A DNA stretch of 13,013 nt, taken from UBA12403 sp043808565. GTDB lineage: Bacteria > Patescibacteriota > Patescibacteriia > UBA9934 > GWF2-40-263. Positions 5,606-12,258 of this stretch are shown here, piece by piece; positions within the stretch are counted from its first letter, which is position 1; the number at the start of each line of letters is the position of its first letter. Location: contig JAZDEQ010000027.1 in NCBI GenBank assembly GCA_043808565.1, forward strand, positions 1 through 13,013, written 5' to 3'. The notes beneath the pieces were generated by a model that did not search any database, was not told the origin of the DNA, and saw only the letters and a list, made by a program, of their open reading frames with translations. A program made the translations under genes and the position numbers.

Positions 5606-5866
5606 ATGGAGGTAATTTTCAGTTCTAAATTTATTCGAGAGTACAAAAAATTGCCAAATCGTGTCAAAAACATCTTCGAAGAATTGGAAAATATTTTTCG
5701 CCACAATCCTTTTGATCCACAATTAAAAACCCACAAGTTGAAAGGTAAGCTAAGTGGGTTTTTATCTTTTTCTATTGGTTATAAATATCGAATAATTTTT
5801 GAACTTTCAAAAAATAAAAAGACAGCCTATTTTTATTCGGTGGGCGATCATGACATTTATGAATAA
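5606..5866 (+). CDS. RelE/ParE-superfamily toxin
   Basis: The 86-residue product has the compact RelE/YafQ-like fold signature: an FIREYKKLP segment at 9-17, KTHKLKGKLSGFLSF at 41-55, YRIIF at 61-65 and a terminal GDHDIYE at 80-86. The conserved lysines, R62 and the HDIY end are where mRNA-interferase members carry catalytic residues, so ribosome-dependent mRNA cleavage is the likely activity; ParE-type gyrase inhibition is less likely but belongs to the same superfamily. It follows the antitoxin stop by 9 bp. The reading frame is complete. Its stop overlaps the start of the next gene (ATGAATAA), which suggests translational coupling and makes the downstream genes part of the operon. Confidence 0.88.
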   Translation: MEVIFSSKFIREYKKLPNRVKNIFEELENIFRHNPFDPQLKTHKLKGKLSGFLSFSIGYKYRIIFELSKNKKTAYFYSVGDHDIYE

Positions 5867-6182
5867 AATCAAAGATCGAAAAATAAAAATTACTGCCCAA
5901 GATTTAACTAAAATTATCCAACAAGGTTTGCACGGTGAATACGGCGCAGACCACGACTGGTCGCCAGATGGTTCTTTAAAGACTAAAATTGGTTGGCTTG
6001 AGGAAATGCTAAAAAATTGGGACCAAACTGAGCCTGAAGGTAAAAAATTGATTATGTATTTTCTACGAAGTTTAATAAAAGAAGCAAAAGAAAATAGCAC
6101 TGTCGTTACCGATCGATTAACTCCTTACGCAAAAATACCCGAGGTGGCCAAGGTGATAAAAAATATTTATGACACGGAGTGA
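5859..6182 (+). CDS. Hypothetical protein, third gene of the toxin-antitoxin operon
   Basis: The product is 107 residues from the ATG at 5859, which overlaps the toxin stop by 8 nt. A longer frame from 5799 lies wholly inside the toxin gene and is not preferred; 5850 is another in-frame ATG. The protein looks soluble and helical, with a distinctive acidic and aromatic patch HGEYGADHDWSPDG near residues 25-38, and GWLEEMLKNW at about 45-54. I recognise no family and no catalytic motif. Its overlaps with the toxin and with the following gene (14 nt) imply coordinated translation of all four, so it may modulate the toxin-antitoxin pair or simply be carried with it. Confidence 0.65.
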   Translation: MNKIKDRKIKITAQDLTKIIQQGLHGEYGADHDWSPDGSLKTKIGWLEEMLKNWDQTEPEGKKLIMYFLRSLIKEAKENSTVVTDRLTPYAKIPEVAKVIKNIYDTE

Positions 6183-6705
6183 AAATAAACTACCACTTAA
6201 AATTCAGCCAAAATACTGGCGTAATTATTTTGGTGCCCGGGAAATTCCATACCAATTAATTCATAAAAAATATCCAAAGCTCAGCGAACAGATAAAAAAT
6301 TCAATTTATCGTTCAATTATTTTTTTTATTATTGAACTTTTTTCATTGATTGCCAGAACCGAAACGGTTTTTCCCAGCGCTTCCTACAAGCAAAATTCAA
6401 TGGGCGATTCGACGCTTAAATTAGAAATAAAAACCGATAATTTAAAATTACTAATGTTTTACAGAAACAAACTTTCTGATTCCTGGCAAAGCGTTAATCG
6501 CGAGAGCTTTTCTTTCTATTTTGAAGGCCATTCATACATCTTTATATCTCTTGATGTGTATATGATCGGATCGGGAAACCTTGAGCTTTCAATTACCAAT
6601 CTTGATATTGATCTTATTCCAACCATTGAAAATTTGGCGGCTAAATGTTTTGAAAAATACCAAAGTTTACAGACAGCAGAACCAGTTCCTTTTAGGGTTT
6701 CGTAA
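6169..6705 (+). CDS. Hypothetical protein, fourth gene of the toxin-antitoxin operon
   Basis: The product has 178 residues; its ATG overlaps the 3' end of the previous gene by 14 nt. The N-terminal 45 residues are basic, with PKYWRNYFGAREIPYQLIHKKYPKL at about 14-38. Residues 50-62 (IIFFIIELFSLIA) are very hydrophobic but short for a membrane span. The C-terminal half alternates polar and hydrophobic residues like a beta-sheet domain, ending in a helix around 152-165. I do not recognise the family. No terminator is obvious between this gene and the lipoprotein at 6777. Base composition and codon use look like those of its upstream neighbours. Confidence 0.6.
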   Translation: MTRSENKLPLKIQPKYWRNYFGAREIPYQLIHKKYPKLSEQIKNSIYRSIIFFIIELFSLIARTETVFPSASYKQNSMGDSTLKLEIKTDNLKLLMFYRNKLSDSWQSVNRESFSFYFEGHSYIFISLDVYMIGSGNLELSITNLDIDLIPTIENLAAKCFEKYQSLQTAEPVPFRVS

Positions 6706-6776
6706 CCATAGGAAGTTTGTTAATTTTTAAGCTTTTTGATAAAATTAAGCCAGAAATTAATCATTAAAATTTATTT

Positions 6777-7331
6777 ATGAAAAAAGATAATCTTTCTAAA
6801 GCCCTGGTCGTTTTATCGGTTTTTGCCGTGTTGGTAACGACCGGCTGTGGTAGCGCGGCAACTACTGGGAATAGCGCTTCCACCAAAACCACGTCAGCCG
6901 GGACTTCGGCCAAAACTGTTGATACCTGTATGACCCTCGAAGATTTCAACAAACTTTTACCAACCACCTGGCCGGGTGATTATACCGAAGATGAAGATCG
7001 AACCTGCGATAATGAGGATGAAAATGGCTGTTGCGAAAGTGTCGGAGTTTCCATGCTTTCGGCCGATCAAGAGAATGTCATTGGTTTGTGGCTTTGGGCC
7101 CCAGATAAAAACGGTCAGAGTGGCTGGAACTTACTAGAAGCCTATGTCAAAGACGCCGCCGAAGGTGATACAGTTTTAAATAAAACTACTTATCAAGGCC
7201 GACCAGCTTACGAATATGCTGATATCTATGGCTTATTCTTTGCCGTCGAACCTTACGTCGTTCAGGTTGTTTGGTTGGGTTCTGCCCAAGAAGAAGTTGA
7301 CGCGGTTTTGGCAGCATTGAAAATTTACTAG
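6777..7331 (+). CDS. Probable lipoprotein of unknown function
   Basis: The product has 184 residues. Positively charged residues at 2, 3 and 8 precede a hydrophobic stretch (9-20) and the sequence VTTGC ending at C24, which fits a lipoprotein signal peptide, although the residue at -3 is Thr instead of the usual Leu. Residues 25-50 are Ser/Thr/Ala-rich, a typical flexible linker. The acidic C-terminal domain (about 50-184) contains a cysteine-rich segment with CDN and GCCES (about 77-88), WLWAPDKNGQSGW, and a closing VDAVLAALKIY. No known family is recognised. The protein would be anchored in the membrane and face outward. The leader has no Shine-Dalgarno; TAAAAT at 6765-6770 lies 6 nt before ATG, compatible with a leaderless mRNA. 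A strong terminator follows at 7361. Confidence 0.7.
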   Translation: MKKDNLSKALVVLSVFAVLVTTGCGSAATTGNSASTKTTSAGTSAKTVDTCMTLEDFNKLLPTTWPGDYTEDEDRTCDNEDENGCCESVGVSMLSADQENVIGLWLWAPDKNGQSGWNLLEAYVKDAAEGDTVLNKTTYQGRPAYEYADIYGLFFAVEPYVVQVVWLGSAQEEVDAVLAALKIY

Positions 7332-7360
7332 GTTTGAAAGAAAATTTTTTCTAAACAAAA

Positions 7361-7392
7361 AAGACCGCGGTTTATTGCCGCGATCTTTTTTT
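7361..7392. terminator. Bidirectional terminator between the lipoprotein gene and def
   Basis: AAGACCGCGG (7361-7370) pairs with CCGCGATCTT (7378-7387), a 9-bp stem with one C-A mismatch and a 7-nt loop. It is followed by a T-run on the plus strand, and on the minus strand by TTTTGTTTAG. It lies 30 bp after the lipoprotein stop and just past the def stop, so it can serve both convergent genes. Confidence 0.8.
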
Positions 7393-7398
7393 GGTTTT

Positions 7399-7863
7399 TT
7401 ATAAAATTGCGCCGCGGGTGATTTTTTCGACTTTGTCGATAAACAGGATGCCGTCTAAATGATCAATTTCGTGTTGGAAAATAACGGCTTCTAAATCCGA
7501 AGCTTTAATTAAAACTTTTTCGCCCCGACGATTGAAGGCTTTAATTTTGACTTTGGTATGACGTTTAACAATGCCCCAAACTCCGGGAACCGAAAGACAA
7601 CCTTCTTCGCCTTCAGCTAAACGCAGGGAAGCAGAGATAATTTTAGGATTAATAAAAGCCTCGGGGCCAGTTTTGGTTTTGACAATAATGGCTCGTTCGA
7701 GAATTCCCACTTGTGGCGCGGCCAAACCCACACCATCTCTTTTCATGGTTTCAATCATTTCATCAAGAAATTTTTGAAATTCCGGACGCAAAATTTCCGC
7801 CGATTTTACTGGCTTGGAAACTTTACGGAGAGTTGGGTTGGGGTTGGTGAGGATAGGAAGCAT
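7399..7863 (-). CDS. def: Peptide deformylase
   Basis: The 154-residue product removes the N-formyl group from nascent proteins. All three metal-site motifs are intact: GVGLAAPQ at 44-51, EGCLSVPG at 87-94 with metal ligand C89, and HEIDH at 131-135 with ligands H131 and H135 and catalytic E132. The N-terminus MLPILTNPNPTLRKVSKPV matches the family start, so ATG 7863 was chosen. A 21-residue upstream extension (to 7926) would be translated from the inverted-repeat element next door and is rejected. The element ends 6 bp before this ATG, so it forms the whole upstream region of def, including any promoter (for example a TATATT in its arm). No Shine-Dalgarno is present. The length is short but within the normal range. 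Confidence 0.95.
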   Translation of the reverse strand: MLPILTNPNPTLRKVSKPVKSAEILRPEFQKFLDEMIETMKRDGVGLAAPQVGILERAIIVKTKTGPEAFINPKIISASLRLAEGEEGCLSVPGVWGIVKRHTKVKIKAFNRRGEKVLIKASDLEAVIFQHEIDHLDGILFIDKVEKITRGAIL

Positions 7864-7869
7864 ACTGGG

Positions 7870-8031
7870 GTTACGAATTACGAAAAGTGCCGAATATACG
7901 AATTTGGTTTTTATTGAAAGGCACAAAGGTTAAAAGGGGAACAAGAAGAAAATTTTTTATCCCCTCGTTGTCGCCGTTGTAACCATTGAGTCCAAACATT
8001 CGTATATTCGTTACTTTTCGTAATTCGTAAC
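7870..8031. repeat. 162-bp MITE-like element with 34-bp inverted ends
   Basis: The arms 7870-7903 and 7998-8031 are inverted copies with 2 mismatches in 34 bp. Inside are further inverted pairs: GGTTA 7928-7932 with TAACC 7980-7984, and AGGGGA 7935-7940 with TCCCCT 7960-7965, so the whole element can fold into one long hairpin. Each arm holds two tandem TTACGAA heptads and a TATATT. It carries no gene. It occupies most of the gap between the PriA-like stop and the def start. No target-site duplication is clear. Confidence 0.7.
7935..7965 (-). terminator. Possible terminator inside the element, after the PriA-like gene
   Basis: On the minus strand AGGGGA and TCCCCT form a 6-bp stem with a 19-nt AT-rich loop, followed directly by TTT. 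It lies about 80 bp past the PriA-like stop. The long loop makes it weak, although AAAATTTT within the loop could pair further. Confidence 0.3.
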
Positions 8032-8046
8032 AGAAGAAATAGTTAA

Positions 8047-9879
8047 TCATGAAATAGCGTTAGTGTCAATCACTACGCGATCGGGCAATTCGGAAATTTT
8101 GTCTAAAATTGCGGGTAAGCCGGCAGGTAAAACCGAGAGAGAAACCGAACAACCAAGGCCTTTTTCATATTTTATTGGAAGAATACTTACACCATCAAGA
8201 CCTTTTAAATTTTCTAAAATTGTCTTAAGTTCTAATTCAGCCCGTCGCTCTTCGGGATCACGAATTTTTAAAGTTAGCCAACGAGTAAATGGCGGAGTGC
8301 TATAAGACTGTCGCAAAGCTAATTCGTCAAGTAAACAAACTAACGGATTATTGTAATAAGCTTCAAATAAATTTCGACTTTTGGTTTGGGCTAAAAATAC
8401 CGCCTGCTCACGAGTTGCTAAACCGCGCAAATCTTCAAGTTGCTTTATAGCGTTTTCAAAAGAGCGAAAGCCAGGAACCAAAAGCGGCAAATCAGCATCG
8501 AGGTCAACTACCAGACCAAAATTTTGATAAACAAAAGGCTGTTGATAGGTTTCAAAATAATAAGAAGTGGCTAAAACAATCGTGGCCGCCGCAGGATTTT
8601 CTTGGACAGTTTTATCGATCATGGCGACTTTGGCCTCAGGGAAAATTTTTTCCAAAGCCTGTTTAATTGTTTGATTACCAAAACCACGTTCTTTTAAATT
8701 AGGTCCGTGACAATTTGGACAAACAAAAGGCAAAGGTTCAACTTGAGCGCAGTGGTGGCATTTAATGGTGGTTTCATAAACCGTAAAAACACCGCCGCAT
8801 TTGGGACAAGGAAAACCTTGGCCACAATCGGCACAGCGAATGGAAGAAGCTTTGCCTTTACGATTATAAAAACATAAAACCCGCCGACCTTTTTCTAAAC
8901 AATTTTTTATGGCGGCTTCTAGAGTATAAGAAATTATCGGGTGAGCTGACATTGGTCGTTCGTCTTTGGGATCAATAAACTGCGGACGAGGTTCGGGATG
9001 CTCAATAAAAATTTGTTCTTGACCAAAAAATACCAAGTCGTCAACTCGCGGAGCTGTATCAAAAAAATATAAACGACAATTATTTTGTTGCTGAATTTTT
9101 TTGACAATATCGCGGGCATCATAACGAGGATTGCGATCCCACTGTTTATGACTCTCATGACCAGAACGAAAAACAAAAATTGCCTCCGTGGTTGGTGGTA
9201 AAAGTAGAGCGGCCAGATGAGTACCAAGTAAAATTCTGGTTTGACCCTGACGAAAACCATCCCAAGCTTTGAAACGTTGAGTTTCGCTTTTTTCGCCGGT
9301 AATTAAAGATAAACCAAAACTTTTAAAATAAGGTGTTAAGGCCTTGGCTTCAGCGACGCCTGGAACTAAAATAGCTATTCGATCTTGAGGATGAAGGTGC
9401 AAAAAGGCAGTTACCACCGCCGCCATTCGAGGCAGATTAGGCAGAGAAATAAAAGCTTGCCGTCGTTCTTCAATAATTTTTAAAAGTCTTTGAATCGCCG
9501 GAGCTTCGGTGGCTCGAATTTTCATGGTTAAAGCCGCTTCATTATCTTGATTTGAAACTTTATTTTTTCCTGGCTGGGGTAAAGCGGCATTTAAAACTGC
9601 TGGCACACCTTGAGCCAAATCTTTGGCCAACCATTCAAAAAATTTTATGGAGGCTTCTTCGAGCGGTAAAATATCCTTAATTGATAAAATCGCTTTTAAG
9701 CCTGGTCGCGGCGAGAATCTTTCGTGAAGGTCTTTGACTACACCAAGAATTTGTTGATTACGAAAAGGAATATTAACAAAAAAACCACGCTCGATTTTTA
9801 AATCTTCAGGCACTAAATAATCAAAAACCGAGAAGCGTCTCGGTAAACGTTGAATGGGATAAACTTCGGCAATCTGCAT
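8047..9879 (-). CDS. PriA-like primosomal protein lacking helicase motifs
   Basis: The product has 610 residues (E. coli PriA has 732). PriA features are kept in order: N-terminal 3'-DNA-binding start (IAEVYPIQ ... FDYLVP, 3-24), GTHLAALLLPP (219-229), PRYDARD (251-257), NRKGKAS (339-345), eight zinc cysteines as four CxxC pairs (349/352, 358/361, 374/377, 387/390), DADL (461-464) and the C-terminal domain. The ATPase motifs are not. The Walker A region reads FISLPNLPRM (143-152) with no GKT; the DEEH box is replaced by VFRSGHES (236-243); motif VI GRAGR is replaced by DLRGLATR (483-490). It is therefore probably unable to hydrolyse ATP and may act as a DNA-binding or primosome-scaffold protein (inference). 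The frame is long and intact, so it is not a pseudogene. The ATG at 9879 was chosen because MQIAEVYPIQ matches the family N-terminus; the in-frame ATG at 9906 adds residues from a heptad repeat. Confidence 0.85.
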   Translation of the reverse strand: MQIAEVYPIQRLPRRFSVFDYLVPEDLKIERGFFVNIPFRNQQILGVVKDLHERFSPRPGLKAILSIKDILPLEEASIKFFEWLAKDLAQGVPAVLNAALPQPGKNKVSNQDNEAALTMKIRATEAPAIQRLLKIIEERRQAFISLPNLPRMAAVVTAFLHLHPQDRIAILVPGVAEAKALTPYFKSFGLSLITGEKSETQRFKAWDGFRQGQTRILLGTHLAALLLPPTTEAIFVFRSGHESHKQWDRNPRYDARDIVKKIQQQNNCRLYFFDTAPRVDDLVFFGQEQIFIEHPEPRPQFIDPKDERPMSAHPIISYTLEAAIKNCLEKGRRVLCFYNRKGKASSIRCADCGQGFPCPKCGGVFTVYETTIKCHHCAQVEPLPFVCPNCHGPNLKERGFGNQTIKQALEKIFPEAKVAMIDKTVQENPAAATIVLATSYYFETYQQPFVYQNFGLVVDLDADLPLLVPGFRSFENAIKQLEDLRGLATREQAVFLAQTKSRNLFEAYYNNPLVCLLDELALRQSYSTPPFTRWLTLKIRDPEERRAELELKTILENLKGLDGVSILPIKYEKGLGCSVSLSVLPAGLPAILDKISELPDRVVIDTNAIS

Positions 9880-9892
9880 ATTTATATCGGAA

Positions 9893-9920
9893 ATTCCAAG
9901 CTCCAAATTCCAATTTCCAA
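9893..9920 (-). repeat. Four TTGGANN heptads just upstream of the PriA-like gene
   Basis: Read on the minus strand the segment is four consecutive 7-mers, TTGGAAA, TTGGAAT, TTGGAGC and TTGGAAT. It ends 13 bp before the PriA-like ATG, in the 59-bp gap after the LigB-like gene. The function is unknown; it could be a protein-binding iteron or slippage-generated low-complexity DNA. Confidence 0.65.
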
Positions 9921-9938
9921 AATGGATTTTTATTCCTT

Positions 9939-10730
9939 TTAAAATCTAAACCAGGCGGTTAAATAGCCGACACCGAATGGTGCTTCGTAACAGAGTTCTT
10001 CGGTTCGGATGTCAACGCCATCAAGTAAACCAAAAAGGGTGATAATAGGACGGAGAGCACATTCAGCGGCTCGATTAATCAATTCATCGTCTAATTGTAA
10101 AAGCCCTGAAGCAACCGCGGTTTTAACCGCACCACGAACCGCCAGATCAAATTTTTTGCCTTCAGGACGTAAACCAGCCGGGGCTTGATTATTCAAAGCA
10201 TGAGATAAATCGCCAGCGGAAATCACGGCTATACGTTTGTTTGAAAGATGAATAACTTCTTTTAAAACTCGACCGAGTTTAAAGTGATTTTTGGTTGAAA
10301 GATTGGGCGCAGTAAAAAATGGTAAAACCGTAATTTTTTTAAATTTCTCAGTCAGCATAATCAACGGAATGGCCGTGGCATGACCAAGATTTGGTTCGGA
10401 AAAAACCGAAAAAGGTAATTTGGCTCGACGTGAGTTTTTTTGTAAAGCATCAACACAAGATAATTCGGGTAGATACTCAAGTTTGGTGGCCAAATCACCA
10501 AACTCACTCAAATTGGTTTGATAAGAATTATTAAGATTAACCGTAAAAATTTCTGGCGTTGGATTACCATGACCGGAAATAAGAAAAATCACTTCTGGCC
10601 GGGCGGCGTAAAGCTCTTCGGCCACAATTTTTAAAGCCTGAGTGGTTTTTTTTAATTTTTCAGTGTTATCTCGACCAACGGTTGGTAGAAGTAGTGGAGT
10701 ATGGGGAACGTGAGCGGCAAAAACCAACAT
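9939..10730 (-). CDS. LigB-fold class III extradiol dioxygenase-like protein (MEMO/AmmeMemoRadiSam B-related)
   Basis: The 263-residue product matches the LigB catalytic-subunit fold, whose members bind non-haem Fe(II) and open aromatic diols, and which also includes MEMO1-type proteins. Visible landmarks are AAHVPHTPLLLP (5-16; H7 and H10), ISGHGNP (51-57; H54), NLGHATAIPL (114-123; H117), SAGDLSHAL (171-179; H177) and a C-terminal YEAPFGVGYLTAW (248-260; E249). The histidines that bind metal in this family are therefore present. No LigA or AMMECR1 domain is fused to it. Its ATG follows the TAG of the upstream secreted-protein gene by a single base, so translation is likely coupled; the PriA-like gene follows after 59 bp. 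The true substrate in this organism is unknown; a catabolic role is unlikely in a reduced genome (inference). Confidence 0.82.
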   Translation of the reverse strand: MLVFAAHVPHTPLLLPTVGRDNTEKLKKTTQALKIVAEELYAARPEVIFLISGHGNPTPEIFTVNLNNSYQTNLSEFGDLATKLEYLPELSCVDALQKNSRRAKLPFSVFSEPNLGHATAIPLIMLTEKFKKITVLPFFTAPNLSTKNHFKLGRVLKEVIHLSNKRIAVISAGDLSHALNNQAPAGLRPEGKKFDLAVRGAVKTAVASGLLQLDDELINRAAECALRPIITLFGLLDGVDIRTEELCYEAPFGVGYLTAWFRF

Positions 10731-10731
10731 A

Positions 10732-12144
10732 CTAATTCGAAGTTAAATTAACTTCCGAATCGTCAAAACCAACTTTGTCTAAATCTTCACCCAGGGGCAG
10801 AAGATTGACAGATTTTTCATTAGCCCAAACCACATTTTCCCATTTAAAACCAAAACCCATAAAAACGCTTTCGCTAACAATTGGCCGACGATGACCTTCA
10901 GAAATCAAATAAACCGTCGGCTCACCAGTTACACCAACCAGGATACCATCAGGAAAAGTTACCGGTGTGCCAGTTTCATAAGAAGCGAGTTCGTCTGGCC
11001 CGGCTGGAGTTATAGTTTTTTTAGGAAAACGCGCGGTTAAAATTTCACGAGAATAAATGGGATACTTAACACTATTTTCCACAAAATAAACTCCGCCGCT
11101 GTTTAAGTCTTGAATTAGAGCGCCTTGCGGATAAACCGAGTCAGAAGTAATCGGTTCACCTTCTTGATACATGGTAAATTCATCGTTTGAGATCTCAACT
11201 AAATCATCGGTACTAAAGCCAATGGCTCGAAAAGCTTCCATGGAAACAATGTGGCGAATCGTATCGTCAACTAGCAAATAAATTCCGCCGTCTTCGGTGT
11301 GAAGCAGGGAATAGTTAGGTAAAGAAATTGACGAACCTTGGGAATAGGCCTCAAGTTCGGTCAGCGAAACCGGAATAATCATGTTTTCGTTGAAGCGTGA
11401 AAGCAAAGCTGCCCGAGAAGTAATGGCCCGGCGCTCATCGTATTGAATCAACCAGACGCCGCCAGTTTCACTATCTTGCAAAAGCGTGCCGGTTGGATAA
11501 TTACGAACAAACCAAGCTTGCCAAAGGGTGACAAAATTTTCATTGCCTTCAAGGTGCGGGGTGTAAGTATAAAGAGCGGCTGTGGCATTATTGACTGGTG
11601 TAACTCTTATGCCATCGATCCGACAAAGTTCACCCGGCGCAAACCCCATCACAGTCTGACCATATTTTTCCAAATCCGCTAAATAGCCTTCGGTTAACTG
11701 AAGTGTGGCTGAATTTATTTGTTTAGCCAAACCCCGCCAGCGCTGAATATCAGGATCGTCATGCGAACAATTATCACAAACACCATAACCAAGGGCCCAA
11801 TCAAGTTGATCCTCAGTTGGATCGTCGTCAGTGATTAAACTCTGTTCTTTTTGCAACATGACTAAAATGACTTTTGGATTAATCCCGTTTCTTTGAGCCG
11901 CCCGCCAAATAATTTCCGAAGCATAGCGAGTTTTGCCATCAATATCTTCGGTTTTATAATCAGCCAAATAACCTTTTTCCAAAAAAGTCTGAATATCACC
12001 AAGTTCCATACTGAAATAATCAGTAAACTCTTCATCAGAGATTAAATAATTGGGATTAAAAGTTGAGGCTTGTGAAAGATTAGGAAACAAAACCGAAACA
12101 ATAGTCAACAAAGCCAAAATTTTATTTTGCCAAAGTTTTTTCAT
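10732..12144 (-). CDS. Secreted muramidase-like protein with four C-terminal repeats
   Basis: The 470-residue product begins with a Sec signal peptide (KK at 2-3, hydrophobic 9-20, probable cleavage after SQA near residue 26). Residues about 35-215 form a lysozyme/transglycosylase-like domain, with NPKVILVMLQKEQSL (89-103); E100 is the candidate catalytic acid, and DQLDWALGYGVCD (112-124) follows. From about 219 there are four repeats of roughly 60 residues starting at 219, 279, 341 and 400, each of the form (G/S)-x-L-(L/I/V) ... GG(V/I)Y(L/F)(I/V/L) ... R-x-I-x-S ... F, ending in ELxxYxxG. These look like beta-rich wall- or sugar-binding repeats; I cannot name the family. The likely role is peptidoglycan cleavage or cell-surface contact. 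A TATAAT lies 10 nt before the ATG. It is the first gene of the leftward run. Confidence 0.75.
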   Translation of the reverse strand: MKKLWQNKILALLTIVSVLFPNLSQASTFNPNYLISDEEFTDYFSMELGDIQTFLEKGYLADYKTEDIDGKTRYASEIIWRAAQRNGINPKVILVMLQKEQSLITDDDPTEDQLDWALGYGVCDNCSHDDPDIQRWRGLAKQINSATLQLTEGYLADLEKYGQTVMGFAPGELCRIDGIRVTPVNNATAALYTYTPHLEGNENFVTLWQAWFVRNYPTGTLLQDSETGGVWLIQYDERRAITSRAALLSRFNENMIIPVSLTELEAYSQGSSISLPNYSLLHTEDGGIYLLVDDTIRHIVSMEAFRAIGFSTDDLVEISNDEFTMYQEGEPITSDSVYPQGALIQDLNSGGVYFVENSVKYPIYSREILTARFPKKTITPAGPDELASYETGTPVTFPDGILVGVTGEPTVYLISEGHRRPIVSESVFMGFGFKWENVVWANEKSVNLLPLGEDLDKVGFDDSEVNLTSN

Positions 12145-12154
12145 AGCAAGCTAT

Positions 12155-12160
12155 ATTATA
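12155..12160 (-). promoter_or_regulatory. -10 element (TATAAT) of the secreted muramidase-like gene
   Basis: A perfect TATAAT on the minus strand ends 10 nt before the ATG at 12144. A start site about 7 nt downstream would leave only a few bases of leader, so the mRNA would be almost leaderless. No good -35 box was found. Confidence 0.5.
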
Positions 12161-12198
12161 GCGGATTTTTGAGGTTGAGGGTAGGGGTTTGTTTTTGG

Positions 12199-12232
12199 GG
12201 CATTAAGGGGCATTTAGGCATTAAGGCGTTGA
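12199..12232 (+). repeat. Four GGCATTAA-type octamers in the divergent promoter region
   Basis: The units are GGCATTAA (12199), GGCATTTA (12209), GGCATTAA (12217) and GGCGTTGA (12225), with two extra G after the first. With the upstream GGGTAGGGG and following GGGG they make a G-rich strand that could form a long-loop quadruplex. The repeat ends 10 bp before the -10 box of the kinase-like gene, where a regulator would bind. Confidence 0.6.
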
Positions 12233-12242
12233 GGGGTTGTGG

Positions 12243-12248
12243 TATACT
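12243..12248 (+). promoter_or_regulatory. Extended -10 promoter (TGG-TATACT) of the kinase-like gene
   Basis: TATACT preceded by TGG gives an extended -10 element, and it lies 10 nt before the ATG at 12259, the same spacing as for the divergent gene. There is no convincing -35, as is common with extended -10 promoters. The mRNA would be leaderless or nearly so. Confidence 0.5.
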
Positions 12249-12258
12249 AAAAATTGTT

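Noticed and set aside
9880..9906. Nine-residue N-terminal extension of the PriA-like protein
   Set aside because: The residues derive from the TTGGANN heptad repeat; the family start matches the ATG at 9879.
12127..12258. 44-residue extension of the kinase-like protein
   Set aside because: It overlaps the divergent gene's start, the G-rich octamers and the promoter; the first beta strand before Walker A starts at 12259.
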